NCBI GenBank assembly: GCA_031308135.1
Contig: JAHLJT010000716.1
Location: forward strand, 1-64,000
DNA: 64,000 nt
From: Acheta domesticus
Taxonomy: Eukaryota > Arthropoda > Insecta > Orthoptera > Gryllidae
Direction of reading: 5' to 3'
Made by a program: the position numbers and the translations under genes. Shown piece after piece: positions 11,601 to 23,440 of this stretch. Position 1 is the stretch's first letter, and the number at the start of each line of letters is the position of its first letter. The notes below the pieces were generated by a model. The model had not been told where the DNA came from. It saw only the letters and a list, made by a program, of their open reading frames with translations, and ran no database searches.

Positions 11601-13221
11601 TTTTTATGTGACAACGAAAACGCTCCAAAACTGCGAGGTTTGGCATACAGGCAGTCCCACCAACTATGGGCCTCCCCCGTAACTTCTAAACGGTTCCCGA
11701 TATAGAAATGTAGTTTCGCCCAACAATGCGGAATCATGGGGCAAGTAATGTACCGTAAGGATATTGTCCGAAAAATTTTTAGTTTTCGAGAAAATTAATC
11801 ATCTTTCATTTTTTAAATGGAACCATGATTTTTTCTCACTAGCGAGAGGTAGATCATAAGTAGACGAGTGCAATGACGTAACATGTTATTGTTTTAATAG
11901 TATTTTGAGCACAAAATTATACTTTCTGACAAGTGATTTTAAATTAAATGCACGAGATTTCCTGTGTCAATTCTTGCAACTGTTGCCATTCAGGAAGGTT
12001 GCATTCCCGGCGCCGGCTCTTTTCGAGGAGAGGCCGCGAAGGCCTTTACCAAAAGTGACAATAGCGACAAGCAGCTACAGCAAAAAGTGCAGGTTTTATT
12101 TACAATTTCTTGCCAGAAAGAATAATTTATTACACAAAATACTATCAAAATATGAACATATGTTACATCATTGCATTCCCCTTTTTATGATTTATCTATT
12201 GCTAGTAAGAAAAATATATGGTTCGATTTAAAAAAAATCAAAGTTGATTTAATTTCTCCAAAACTAAAAGTATTTCAAACAATATCTGTACACCATTTCA
12301 CTTGCTCCATGACTTCACATTGTTGAGCGAAAACTGTATTTTGATATCGGAAGTCGTTTAGGAGTTATAGGGGTGGCCCACAGTTGGTGAGACTACTTGT
12401 AGTAAATCACCAGCTGGATTATGTAATGAAATCTCGAAACCTATGCTCTCAAATTCAAATCTCAAATCGGAGAGTGATTCCGCGGGTGCTAAACACTCCC
12501 AAAACGACGTTTTTGGATCAATGCCGCGATTTTTAATTAAGAGATGAGACATCATTGGCCGTGACAATATATGCAATCCAGTTGGAATTGTGAAATTTTT
12601 GCTGGGGGTTAACTTGAATTTTTATATTACGTAATTGTTATAAAGAAATCGAGAGAGTATGTCCACCACTAGTTTTTCAATTTAGAGGGGAGACAATATT
12701 ACACAAGAACTACAAATACATAGTAACACTCGAATGAAACATAGCTTTGCTCGAAATATTCAAATTACGGAAAAATATAATTATTCTGAAAAACTATAAA
12801 CTATAAAATAGAAAGTTCTAAAGTTGAAGAATAGATTTCATTAAAAAATATGGTTTGAATTTTGGTGGTGTAGGTCAGGATCACAAAAAATCAAATCAAA
12901 TTTTCGATTTCGAGTGGATTTACTAATTATCGAACATAAATCATAATTGCAAAAGCATTTTACTAAAATTTAGGTAACAATTAAAAAAATTGGAGCAGAT
13001 TTTGAAAAGATTTTAAAGATCTTATGCGTGAAGTGACAGCCACAATTTTGTTATGAGAATCAAATTCGGCTCCCAACGAGTTAGGTTATGCATTTTCCCC
13101 AAAATGTCGACATCAATATATAGAATATTTATTTCCTTTAAATCACATTCTCCGCCGTCCTCTATCCGGTGTTTCAGTCAAATGGTAGAGAACGTAAGAT
13201 TCTGGTCGTTCAATTATTCTG
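11601..13221. other. Spacer DNA, no recognised feature
   Basis: Frames of 108 codons (11905-12231, +) and 72 codons (12358-12576, -) are open but resemble no family I know. The stretch near 11995-12040 is locally GC-rich. I assign no function. Confidence 0.45.
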
Positions 13222-14650
13222 AAAGTAATCATCCTAACAATGGTTATATTTAGTTTAAATGATACTATTAATGTTTGCTTTTCTGCATGGGTTGAACACG
13301 GGCTGCATTTAAATAACACAATTAATTAACGAAATTGTGGATGTTATTACTATTATAAGGTAGTGGCTCCGCTGTTGAAATGACTGATTCATTCATATGC
13401 TCAGAGAATTTGTGTGTTCTCATAAGATGACCTTCTTGGCATTTACGTATTTAGAGAACATTTGTAACAACCCATGTTTCCATTCCGCAAAGCAATCGAC
13501 TTGCGTTCTGAAGGTAGTTTCAAATACCATTCTGGTGTCAGGGTCGCATGAGAAAAGAGTGTCGCTCAATGCACGTTGCATTTGGGAAACAGCTTGAAGG
13601 GTAGATTTGTGAGAGAACTGCCACTGACTTCCAAAGAAATGGGAGTTGTCATGACATGCTAAATTCTTAGAAACAATTACATATCTCGAAAATGAAAGGC
13701 GGTAGCGCCGATTGGGTTGCGGAATTTTGCATCTCCTTCAAAGGCAGTTTAGAAAAGGACAATAAAATAATTTCGCAAAATTTGTAAATTTATGAACAAT
13801 TTCCAAATTTTGCAGTTCTGAAGAGGAAAGGGGTCCCTTATATTCCAGAACCGAAAACTGCCAATTAACAATTTTTCAACAATTAACAATTTTATAAACA
13901 ATTCCGAAATTTGCGCTATACGGAGGAAGGGTCCTCAAATTGTCTTTGAGGTGAATATTGCAAACTAACAATTTTGACAAGCGATGCAAAATTATTACTC
14001 AATACCTAGTTTAATTATTGCAAAAACCTTAAATTTCGTAAACACTGATATTTGAACACTATTACTTCGCCAAAACTTCCAACTCCCAATTATTTTTCCG
14101 ATTCTGCAGCCGCCTTCGCACACTTCATTTCTTCGTCTCGGATCCGTAATATTCATACACGTACGTAAGTTGTTTTGCGTTAAAAGAGGGGATATTCAAT
14201 TGATTTTTTTGCAAGTAAATCAGAATTAAATATTTCCAAATTTCGTTTTCAAATCCACTAATTCTGTTGCATGTGTTGAACTTTTTATGTCATATTGTAT
14301 GATATTATCTTTATTGATATATTTCTTGTAGACGATCGAATGGCTTGCATGACGACGCGATGGAGACTATTCCTGCCCCCTGTGCCTTCTACGCCAATAC
14401 TCTCAATCATTCGGATAAACACGCGTATCATAGAGAACGTTCAAACTAGAGATCATGATTGCGGGAAATCTAGCCTATCAGCTTCTCAGTCGTTGGCAGT
14501 TGGTTCCGAGTGTTCTTTTGCAATAGTTAACTATGAAAGAACTAGATGGCGTGATCGTCCGTACAGTGTGCCAGAATGCGCGGAAAGACGGGCACTTCTG
14601 AATTTGGCCGTTACCCATTTTATGTGTCGAGAACGGTACTTAATTGGGGA
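13222..14650 (-). repeat. Right arm of the 10.5 kb inverted repeat
   Basis: This is the reverse-complement partner of 4172-6490. It lacks the hAT-type element, and its uninterrupted junction (AAGATGACC near 13430) shows the pre-insertion state. A 154-codon frame at 14295-14759 runs out of the arm into unrelated sequence, and in the left arm the matching frame is only 81 codons, so I do not treat it as a gene. Confidence 0.85.
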
Positions 14651-14758
14651 AGAATGTGGGTGTTCAGTGAAGAGTGAAGACTGTGTTTGTGTTTTACCTG
14701 TACCAATATTTTCATTATCATTCGATGAAATTTTCAAGTCAACGGGTTTAGACACGTA

Positions 14759-15105
14759 GCTTTCTCAAAAGTAAAAAGCTAATATTTGTGTGACTATCAC
14801 GAAAAACTAAAACCTAACTGACAAAGAATATTGAATAATTACTTCAAATGTCTTTAAGTACGTGTTGGGAATTGTTCCAAGAAAATTCCCATGATTTTGA
14901 ATAAATATTTATTGAAAATTTCTTTTACACATTAATTACATTGTTTTTTATTTTTATTTGTAATTGTGTTAGTACATTGTAAGTTATCTTTATAGATTTT
15001 AAATAAATAAACAAGTTACGTTAACTACTTTCCCTCTTAGAATGAAAATAGAAGGATAGGGATAAGTGTGGGATCTAACATGCGAGAGTTCTCGCACGGG
15101 TACGC
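14759..15105 (+). mobile_element. Helitron-like non-autonomous element, copy 1
   Basis: This matches 15788-16093 along its length (CTTTCTCAAAAGTAAAA, then GAATTGTTCCAAGAA, then GTGGGATCTAACATGCGAG). Near the 3' end is a perfect 6 bp stem, GCGAGAGTTCTCGC (15082-15095), followed by ACGGGTACGC. A 3' hairpin shortly before a CTRR end is the Helitron signature. Here the end reads CAGA instead of CTAG, so the terminus looks mutated. The 5' end is not defined, and no Rep/helicase coding is visible. Confidence 0.5.
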
Positions 15106-15787
15106 AGAGGTTGTGGAGGAAAACTTGTGCTATGGCACAACACAAAGAACAAACTTTTTAAAGTAGCTAAAGTAAAATAGCTTGAAATAAATGGAAAACA
15201 AAAATCAAAACGCGCTAGCCTACAATACTATGTGAATCAATTAAAAAACAACTAAATTTAAAATTATAGAAAGAATAGTGCAAGTCACCAGACAACAGCC
15301 AACGATCGCAGTCCAAACGCACGATTTAAATGTTGGCGGTATCTGAAAGTATGTACACCAATGCCGAGCTGCAAACTCATATTGTAAATAAAACACCGTT
15401 TGATATTAAACTCAAGGTGTCGGTTCGTTAAGATATTAAAAATGCAAACATCGTTTGAGCAACATTCCCATGTACCGAAGTGGGCTTACTAATGCCTACT
15501 AAATTGTTTCTAATGCTAACAAATGGTATTTAGTACTCAAAGGTGAAAACATTAGTTTGATTCTTTTTGGCTCGGAATTGTTTTTCTTGAGGTACGTAAG
15601 GACGCAGAAAATAATTCAATAATTTTTAGTATACATATAATTTTTCAATTTTCTCACCCCAGCAAGCTGGCACCCTGGCTCTCCAAAACCCACTCGGTTC
15701 TTCATAACAAATCAAGGCAAGTTAAATAATATTGCAGTGAGTAGGTCTGTTCTTGCCCGATCCAGTGTTTTCGCACTACTTTACTTG
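15106..15787. other. DNA between the two Helitron-like copies
   Basis: No open frame of note and no repeat ends were recognised. Confidence 0.45.
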
Positions 15788-16093
15788 GCTTTCTCAAGAG
15801 TAAAAATCTTCTATTATTTCACTATCAAGGAAAGCGAAAAGCTAACTCCCAAGGAAGATTGAAAAATTTCTTCAAATGTTGTTTTTAAAGAAGTATGAAT
15901 TGTTCCAAGAACATCTCTCTATAATGTTGAATAAACTTTAATTAAAAATTTGTTTCAAACATCAATTGCATTGTTATTTTGTTTGATATTCTGTAAGCAC
16001 ATTAGTAGTTCCTCTTCTTTATGGAAAGGATAGACAAATGGATAGGGAAAGGGTGGGATTTAATATGCGAGAGTTCTCGCACGGGTACGCTAG
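15788..16093 (+). mobile_element. Helitron-like non-autonomous element, copy 2
   Basis: This is a second diverged copy in the same orientation, with the same hairpin GCGAGAGTTCTCGC at 16067-16080, spacer ACGGGTACG, then CTAG (16090-16093) followed by T. The hairpin, CTAG and host T together are the expected 3' end of a Helitron. The copies differ by many substitutions and a few larger gaps (347 against 306 bp), so they are not a recent duplication. Confidence 0.55.
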
Positions 16094-16489
16094 TATATTT
16101 TAAAGCTATTGCTTTAAAATCATATATTATAAAACTATTGCTTTAAAATAATGCTTAAGAGTCACAATGAGCATGTTATTTTCTTTAAAAATATTAGAAA
16201 ATGAAACTACATGCAGTGGTGGATACAAATGTGGATATACAGTAGTGCACAGAACGTAAACAGTGAATTATGACCCTGGTAACTTGAAATACTAGACATA
16301 ATCCATTTAAACAAATGGGCATTTAATTTTGAAGCATGAATCATTATTAGACGCCCAGGCATTCAATCTACGCGCCGCGTCATGCTACGTCAGACTTCTC
16401 CTCTCCCCGCAAAGCTTCCTACTCCCCACTACTTGCACTTTCGGCGCTGCCACGGGCAGACGGCCGGCTCGCAAGTGCAGAATGCCCGC
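16094..16489. other. Unassigned DNA with a GC-rich end
   Basis: The sequence turns GC-rich from about 16360, with CCGGC-type CpG words. No gene or element end could be fixed. Confidence 0.4.
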
Positions 16490-16700
16490 GGGAGCAGGCG
16501 TTGTGCAGGTCTGCCATAGAGGATTATAAATATAAATATATAATTAATAAAATAAACATATAATTATAAATAGCATAATTAAATAACACACAATTATAAA
16601 TAATTATTAATTATAATTAGTAAAATAAATATATAATTTATCTAAGGAGAGATATATCTCTCCTCTATGATGCAGCCTCGCCTGCGCTGTGAATCAGATG
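16490..16700. repeat. Imperfect inverted repeat around an AT-only core
   Basis: GCAGGCG...CTGCCATAGAGGA at about 16493-16522 faces its reverse complement at about 16660-16694. Between them lie some 110 bp that are almost entirely A and T. An 18 bp perfect palindrome (GGAGAGATATATCTCTCC) lies at 16646-16663. This could be a small foldback element; no TSD was identified. Confidence 0.5.
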
Positions 16701-17171
16701 CACAGGCAACCATTACATCCAGCGAGCCAATGAAATAAATCTTATGTTACGAAATATCATGGTTTTCTTCGGTGTTTGTAAGAGAACAAAGTTAATTAAT
16801 TAGCGTAGTAATTTTATTTATGTTTTATTATCTTATTTTAATGCATTTAGTAAATATATATTTGTAGCCAATTTAGGTTAGGGATTGTGGGGGTTGAATG
16901 CACAAGGGTATGTGACCGTGCAATCCACATCCGTGCTGAGGAATGGCGAGTACAACGCGATCCAATTAAGAGCCTATATAATTATGAAATCGTATTTTTC
17001 CGTGCACATAATTATGGAATTATCTTGTGCCGTGGACAAATTAAAAACTAGAAATATGCAGACTAACATTTTCTGAAAAGGAAAACATAATTAAAGCATT
17101 CTGCCAAAAACTTTTTCTCAGTATCATTTCGAACATTAGAAAATGTCAGCGACATTTTAATAATAAAATTT
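16701..17171. other. AT-rich DNA, no supported feature
   Basis: A 63-codon frame at 16885-17076 resembles nothing I recognise. Confidence 0.45.
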
Positions 17172-17720
17172 GTGATAATGAATCATGGATATGCGGATGT
17201 AAAAATCTATGTTACTGATCTTCTTTTATGTTCTCAAAAGAAAAAAGGATGGGATTTCAGTGTTTACGCAGATTTGAATAATATTTACAAGGCTATCAAT
17301 ACACATAAGTACTCGTACACTCATATAGCACATGAGAAACCGTTAAAAATGTTCGGAAAATCTAAGAGGATAAAATGTTATTAAATAGCAAGCACAGGCT
17401 TTGTTGAGCAATACAATTGTGATATAAGGAGAAACAGGGAACTTTTATCACACTTCATTCGAGTTGTATACTTTTTTGGGAGACAAGGGTTTGCATTTCG
17501 TGGCCATGATAATAGGGGATCATCAAATACAAAAAATTTCATAGAATATATAAATGAAATAATAAAATATGATTAAACTCTCAAGGATTATACGGAAAAT
17601 TCCATCGTTTCATGCAACCTCACCAGAAATTCAGAACGATTAGATTTCGTTCTGAATTCGTTAGACGGTTCGTTAGACGGTGTCAGTATCATTGCACATT
17701 ATTGCGAATGTTTTGCAGAA
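17172..17720 (+). pseudogene. hAT transposase remnant (DUF4371 / ZMYM1-like)
   Basis: From about 17437 the frame reads RNRELLSHFIRVVYFFGRQG followed by FAFRGHDNRGSSNTKNFIEY and then a stop within IIKYD-TLKDY. The N-R-x-L ... G-R-Q-G-x-A-F-R-G-H-D ... N-x-x-N-F motif series is the hallmark of the DUF4371 region in ZMYM1-like hAT transposases. The preceding 70-codon frame (17172-17384), with a W-x-F/H-x-K/H-I-A-H pattern, fits the TTF-type zinc-finger part that normally precedes it. Stops at about 17382 and 17573, and loss of the catalytic C-terminal half, show it is dead. A duplicated GTTCGTTAGACGG lies just downstream (about 17658-17680). Confidence 0.78.
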
Positions 17721-19690
17721 TCAAATAGCAAAGTTAAATAATTATTTCTGTATGTACATAGCTAAGCTGTCAGTGTCAAAGCCACGAAATAAACAAAACT
17801 TCAGCTGCGTAACTACGGTGTCGTTATAACCATAATACTATTTATTTACTGATACTTTGTAACTAAATCTAGGAGGTTTTATTTTTTGTAAGGTCTAAAC
17901 AGTAAAGTTTACAGTGTTGCAAAAAATAGACTAACATTTTAATATTTTTGGTAAAGAAGTTGGAGGCAGGAGAAGAATTAGTTTGTTTGCACATCGATGC
18001 CTCTGTAGTCACATAATACTATAGTTACACAAATGTTTCGTCCTTGGTGACCTTATGTACTGACGTCTTAGGTACGAACGTAAAGTTACCTTTACATCGT
18101 AACTGTTATTTCGAATTTAGCAAATTGAATACTGATGAGAATTCGAAATAGTATTCATATTGTGTGAAATCCGTCCCCCAAGAAAAATATTATTTCGAGG
18201 TAAGAGAAAGATATTAGCACTTCCTTTTCAGCATTCTGAAATCAAAATGAACCAGTCTTGTCCGTAGGTTCTTGGGTTGTAAACGTTTTTCATAAGATGG
18301 TTAAGTTACGATAATGTTTGAATCCAGCTAATTCCCGAATTAGCAGATTAATGATAACATTATGAAAATTAGTTAAGTAAAGTCACAAGTAGAAACAGCA
18401 TCAAAACATACGTCGTAATTGAGCATGAAGAAATGCACATTAGCTAACGCGAGGTGGCAAGGGCAGGTGCAGTACTTAATGGTGAAGATTAGTAGTAAGT
18501 GATAAACAGGGATCAAACCATTGGTGGGAAGTTTCAAACATTACAGCACTGACAGCAGATAAACTACTCCGACAGTTCAGTGCGCTGTTGTCATACATTA
18601 CTACACACATGGCATCACCTACATCCCAGATAAATGAAATTTCAGAACAGTAACACTTACTGACAGGTTATGATACGTCTTGACATCATGTTCGTATATT
18701 TAGCCAAAGCAGAACCTTATCGCCTCAGGACTTTTTGTGAGTCAGATGAGTGGCAACGTTGAACACTGGTTATGAGAAAGTAAACAAATTCTTGCAAGCT
18801 CATTGCTTCAGAGCAGGTCACATCACGAAACATAGAGCATGGAGAGAGAACTGTTAAAGTCGCTTATACGCTGGCGGTACTGTAGTAAGAGACTAGACGT
18901 GTAGTTTTGAGTTTCACTGTGTCAGTCATAAATTTCTATTTCCACGACAACCTAACTTTACCTTAATCTCAGTTGACGCTTTACCACGCATTTCCGACTT
19001 GGGTCGACGAGTTTCCGACCTTCGGTTTTCGCACTTTTCCCAAAACAACCTTAAGTTAATTCAAGCATAATATCCAGCGTATTTTTAGGGTAAAATAATT
19101 CTTGGAAACACAGAAGACGCCTCACATTCGGATAATCACTGTACCGTAGCCAGCGGTTAGCGCCTCATTTGTCAGATGAAGTCCCAAATGACCCGTTCAT
19201 CATCATTCTTATATCTTTCTACAAACCGTTTGGCTAGTTGCGAATTAACTGGTTATTCCTAACATTGACCATATTTTGAATTTCAGCTGTAACATATGCA
19301 TCTAAATGAATATAACAGCAAGCGGCAATGGAATCTCTACAATTTTTGTTTGTATTTATAGAACAGGGGTTAGTTCGCATTTTTATTTATGATATTATAG
19401 ACATTAGATATTATAGAAAATATTATAGACAAATCTAAAGTTTCACCAGGGTCAAAAATGTAATTAAAGAAAACTGAAAATAAACGAATTATAAGTAATA
19501 AGAAGATGCGATATTTGATAAGTTCACACTTACGGGTAATAGAAGGGCAAATTAATAGTAAACGGTAGAAAACATATTTTAAAGTAGTTTTTTTATTGAA
19601 AATAAACGTGCAAATGACTGTGTTAAGAAAAGCAAAGTAGCTAGGTTCCTCAATTCAATCACTTCCCAAATGAAAGTCCATTTGAATTAA
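17721..19690. other. Unassigned DNA
   Basis: No frame over 60 codons is open for most of the stretch. A perfect 11 bp inverted repeat (TATTTCGAATT ... AATTCGAAATA) lies near 18107-18153, and a weak tRNA-like word (AGCGGTTAGCGCCTC) near 19155. Neither is sufficient for a call. Confidence 0.45.
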
Positions 19691-19736
19691 TTAAACACAA
19701 ATCAGTTGTAATTGATTTCAACTGATTTGTGTTTAA
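19691..19736. repeat. Perfect 18 bp hairpin with 10 nt loop
   Basis: TTAAACACAAATCAGTTG (19691-19708) is followed by a 10 nt loop and its exact reverse complement (19719-19736). The stem is too short for a typical pre-miRNA and no flanking TSD is apparent. It may be a foldback relic. Confidence 0.75.
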
Positions 19737-20400
19737 GTTCAGTATGCTGCGCATTGACAATTCTTTCAAGTTCAGTCAGCCTTCATACAGCTCGTTTGCG
19801 TATATTTTTCAAATGCACATTCCCGGAGGAGGTGTGGCAAAATATTCTGGGGAAGTACATTCTACAGTTTCCGGAATTTTTTATTACCGAAAATAATTGT
19901 TCCAACAATAAACATATCGTATCTAAGTAGTTCCTATTCCATCGTTCTGTATTAATCTAGGAATCCCAGCATTACCTTATCTATTCATGTGTGATTCAAT
20001 AATCTATAATTTAACACACAAGGCAGACATTTTATTCCTCAGGCGTCAATATAAATAGCTCAATACAAACATTCCACATAATAAGTTAGTTTACAACTCT
20101 TACCCAAGTGACATTAACAATTAAACTAAAAAGACAAATTTAAATGCCAAGTAAAATAATTTCGCAGCATAACTATTTCTATTCAATTAGAGCTTATACT
20201 GAGCATCAAAAACTAAAATAATATTTATTTTAATACTGTTATTTAATGTATTGTTTATCAATTTCCTCGTATAATACTAAAAGACTAAATATGCCTGTAA
20301 CAAGTATTGTACTTCAGCTTCTGAGTAAATGACCTCCATCTGGATGTTTTTCGTCCACTTCCTTGTGACCCGTTGAGCAATATATTGCTGAGATAGCTCG
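19737..20400. other. AT-rich DNA, no feature
   Basis: Nothing beyond chance frames was seen. Confidence 0.45.
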
Positions 20401-21530
20401 TTGTTTTGTTCTGAAAAAAAGTTACTTCTCTATGCAAACATTTTCTTTCGATCTGAGGGGTGATATTAGGAATTTAATTATTTCGTCCATCAAGACAGAA
20501 ATTAAGAAATAACTTTCCTTGATCTTACGGTAGTGAGCCATTAATCTCGTCAGTGTACTGCTTGTTGTATCCCAGGAGGTAGCAGTGCTCCTCCCAAACG
20601 CCGGGAACCGCAGGCACCGGTAAACCGGGAAAGGCTCTAAAATCCCGATTTCTTTCCCGACAAGTGGGTAGTGTAGTGGATGCAAGAGGAGAAGAGGGAA
20701 CGAAAAGTAGCAAGGTATATTACCCTGTCAATAGCTCTTTTGTTAAGGTACTGTTCACGAAACGCCTGGTATTGATCGGAGAAACCACGGGAAACAAACC
20801 GATCAGAGCAGCCGGTTGCTACAATAATCCCCTAGACAGTGAACGATTTCGACACATCTCTTTAGCTGGTATGGGAAAATCCGCCAATGTCTTACGACCT
20901 CTTGGTCAACAATGCTGAGGTATTTCCGGGTCAGAATTGCCACTGTTTACGCAGAGACTCTGATCAGGAGATCCTACAGTACGAGTCACAAGTGCTACGT
21001 TGATTTCAGTCGCTTTCTGGAGATGTCTAGTGGTCGGCAGCTCTGATCAATAATTTTCCGTGCGTTGTCTGATCAATACAAAGGGGATGCCGGAATAATA
21101 CCTTAACCAACAGGTCACGGACCGCGAGCGCTCATTCCGTCCTTTTTGTCCTGCCCTCTCCCCTTACAGACACATCAACTACACTCCCACAAACGTCGGT
21201 AGATCAGTCAGAAGGTAGAACTTGTACCAGGTGGGGCGGCGCCACGCTCTAGATAGATACCTAGGGAGTAAGAGGACTCCACCGCAAGCAGACGTGTAGG
21301 TCGGCACCAGCTCCCACCAATCAGCGGTCAAGAACATCGGTTATTTGCGGCATAGAACATACACAACACCGATGACCGTAACGGGACTAATGACAGTAAC
21401 AATTGACGTGACCGTAAACAACGATGCTGCAAATGCAATCGCTGCTGCCACTGATCTGCTTGTGCCAGGGCTTCATCTGAAGAAACTAGTGGAGCAACAA
21501 CAGCACATACTTTCTAGAACTATTTCTAAC
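20401..21530. other. GC-richer segment, unrecognised
   Basis: Composition rises well above the flanks, with CCGGGAA/TTCCCGG-type words around 20600-20660 and a CpG-containing stretch at 21110-21300. Frames of 84 codons (20664-20918, +), 87 codons (20422-20685, -) and 77 codons (21345-21578, +) are open, but I cannot match any to a family. It could be the remains of a retroelement 5' region or a degenerate host gene. Confidence 0.35.
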
Positions 21531-22050
21531 TTAAGTAATTTTCGAAAATTCAGAGAGTTTAACAAAAATGAGACCTGAACCATTCTTCTAAGCGCTCCTT
21601 GTACTATCTGAGGGAAAATGTGAAGGCAATTTGAAGCTTTTTGGAGAAAATGTTATTTTTATAAATTGCATAAACATATACATTAATAGTTTTTTCAAAA
21701 ATTGTACATGATCTTTTAAAGAGCTGATTTTTAGAAAAGATTTAGTTCAAGGCCATAATTCCTATCTTCAATTTTGTAGTTTTGAAATAAAAGTTTTAAA
21801 TTTTCGAAAACACTGAAATTTCGAGTTCACCGAAAATGGGACCAATACAAATTTTTACCATCCTTTCATACATACGAGGGAAAAATTCAAGACAAAAATT
21901 GGAGTCGTTTTTGAGAAAAAAATATGTTAGGAACATTAAAAATCACCCAAATTTGAGGCAAAACACGTTAACACCGATCATTAAAGACCGGATACCCGTG
22001 CAATTGCATCTTTTGTTAGCCAACTTAAAATTGGATAAAACCTTGACAGA
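21531..22050 (+). repeat. FamA partial modules
   Basis: Two successive plus-sense matches to the FamA internal region are present. TTTTCGAAAATTCAGAGAG with GAGACCTGAACC lies at about 21540, and TTTTCGAAAACACTGAAA with TGGGACCAATAC and GGAGTCGTTTTTGAG at 21800-21920. Neither FamA terminus is present. Confidence 0.55.
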
Positions 22051-22844
22051 AATTTGAATCATGAAACGGACGTTCTTTTAGTGCGTTTTATTTTGCACGA
22101 AATTGCACGTTTTGGGGGTTATTGCACGATAATGCACGTTTTTGGTAATGCTGCCAGAAAATTGCAAATTTTGGTATTTTACTGGACGAATTTGCCAGAT
22201 TCATGATTTATTGCTTAAAATATAATTTTTATATTGTCAACTTGTTTTAATTTATCTTTTTTAAATGTTTTATTTAAGAAAAGTTTTAATGACATAACCC
22301 ATTGATGCATTCGGGTGGTCTGTGAAACCGTTTAATACGTATTAATTCCGCATTTTGTTGTCCTATGAACGCATCGTCTATACATTTCATGATGCCTATG
22401 TTAATTAAAATTTTTGACAGTGAGCTGCTGCAGCACGGATATGCGATGTTAACCACGAAGTAGGTCCGCGGCCCTTGGTTGCGGCCGCTCAGCCAACGCT
22501 ATGTTCGGGGTCTATCTTCCCAATCGGATCATATATCCGTTGTGTCAGTCTTCGCTGAACTTACCAACACAAGACTGCATGCGCGAGCCACATTTAACTT
22601 TACCTTCGGGCGCGAAGCTCGGTGGCAAGAGCACTGCGTTTTAAATTCATCGAAATTCTCGGAACAGATTATGCTCTGGGAAATCAAGAAAGAATAAACA
22701 TAATTTTGACCGCTTTTAGCTGCGTGCACACGTACGCTCGGCACACAGACAACTGTAAATGTAGAACGAACCCTGTCTGAAACATAGGTTGATGGAAGAT
22801 ATAATAATTTCTCAGAAAATAATTTGGAAACATACATAACTTTG
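22051..22844. other. Unassigned DNA with a TGCACG-rich patch
   Basis: At 22085-22170 the word TGCACG or TGCACGAA recurs about five times at short spacing. A GC-rich patch with GCGGCCGC follows near 22480. No gene is recognised. Confidence 0.4.
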
Positions 22845-23125
22845 CCAGGCGGCTTAGCTCGTTGGTCAGTGTGCTTTCTTTCCATGACGCGACCCCGGAT
22901 TCGATTGCCGGTGGGGCAATTTATAGTGCGTGTTTTCCTTGCAATGTCGCTGTGTAATGATGAGAAAACTCACTTCCCAGGTTGAGAAGACCGGAATTCG
23001 ACGTCTTCTCAAGGAATGTCTTCGTGCTAACCATATGTACCCCATAACCCATGGCCGCGAGGCTAGGACGCTGCTGGAAGGCCAACGCTCGTACGCGGGC
23101 TGTCGCGCCAAATACAAACATAATT
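22845..23125 (+). mobile_element. tRNA-derived SINE
   Basis: The head is tRNA-like: A-box GGCTTAGCTCGTTGG (22851), then 31 bases on a B-box GGATTCGATTGCC (22897-22909) flanked by a CCGG/CCGG T-arm stem. A unique body follows (GAGAAAACTCACTTCCCAGG, GAAGACCGGAATTCG) and the tail is CTGTCGCGCCAAATACAAA near 23100-23120. The 3' word TCGCGCCAAATA is one I associate with arthropod SINE tails. It lacks a clean poly-A, and its TSD was not resolved. Confidence 0.7.
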
Positions 23126-23440
23126 GTAAATTATAATGAAAACAATTAAGAACTGAAACAGAATTAATCTTCTGTAACTTAATTATTTTTGATTTATGAA
23201 GGTTTGTTTGTATTTTTCAATTTTTGTATTTACTTTCTTGTATTTTTATACAAAATTAATTTTTTGCGCATATTATTTAAAATGTCAAATATGGTTTGAT
23301 TAAATATTATGCACAAAATTATAATAAAAACACTCAAATCATAATATTTCAATCACCCTTAATATCTCATCCCAAATATAACACAAGTTGATCTGGTCTT
23401 TACTGATCATATTATGAAAAAATTTTACTTAATCTTAATT
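23126..23440. other. AT-rich DNA, no feature
   Basis: A/T-dominated low-complexity sequence downstream of the SINE. Confidence 0.45.

Noticed and set aside
4172..14650. Polinton/Maverick-type element
   Set aside because: Long inverted ends fit, but no polymerase, integrase, ATPase or capsid-like frame is present in the spacer and no 6 bp TSD was found.
14295..14759. 154-codon plus-strand ORF, the longest open frame in the window
   Set aside because: It runs across the outer end of the inverted-repeat arm into unrelated DNA, its partner frame in the left arm is only 81 codons, and the residues match no family I recognise.
22529..22885. 118-codon minus-strand ORF
   Set aside because: Overlaps the start of a tRNA-derived SINE and has no similarity I can name.
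22845..22918. Possible functional tRNA gene
   Set aside because: A and B boxes are present, but the acceptor and anticodon arms do not close and a SINE body follows directly.
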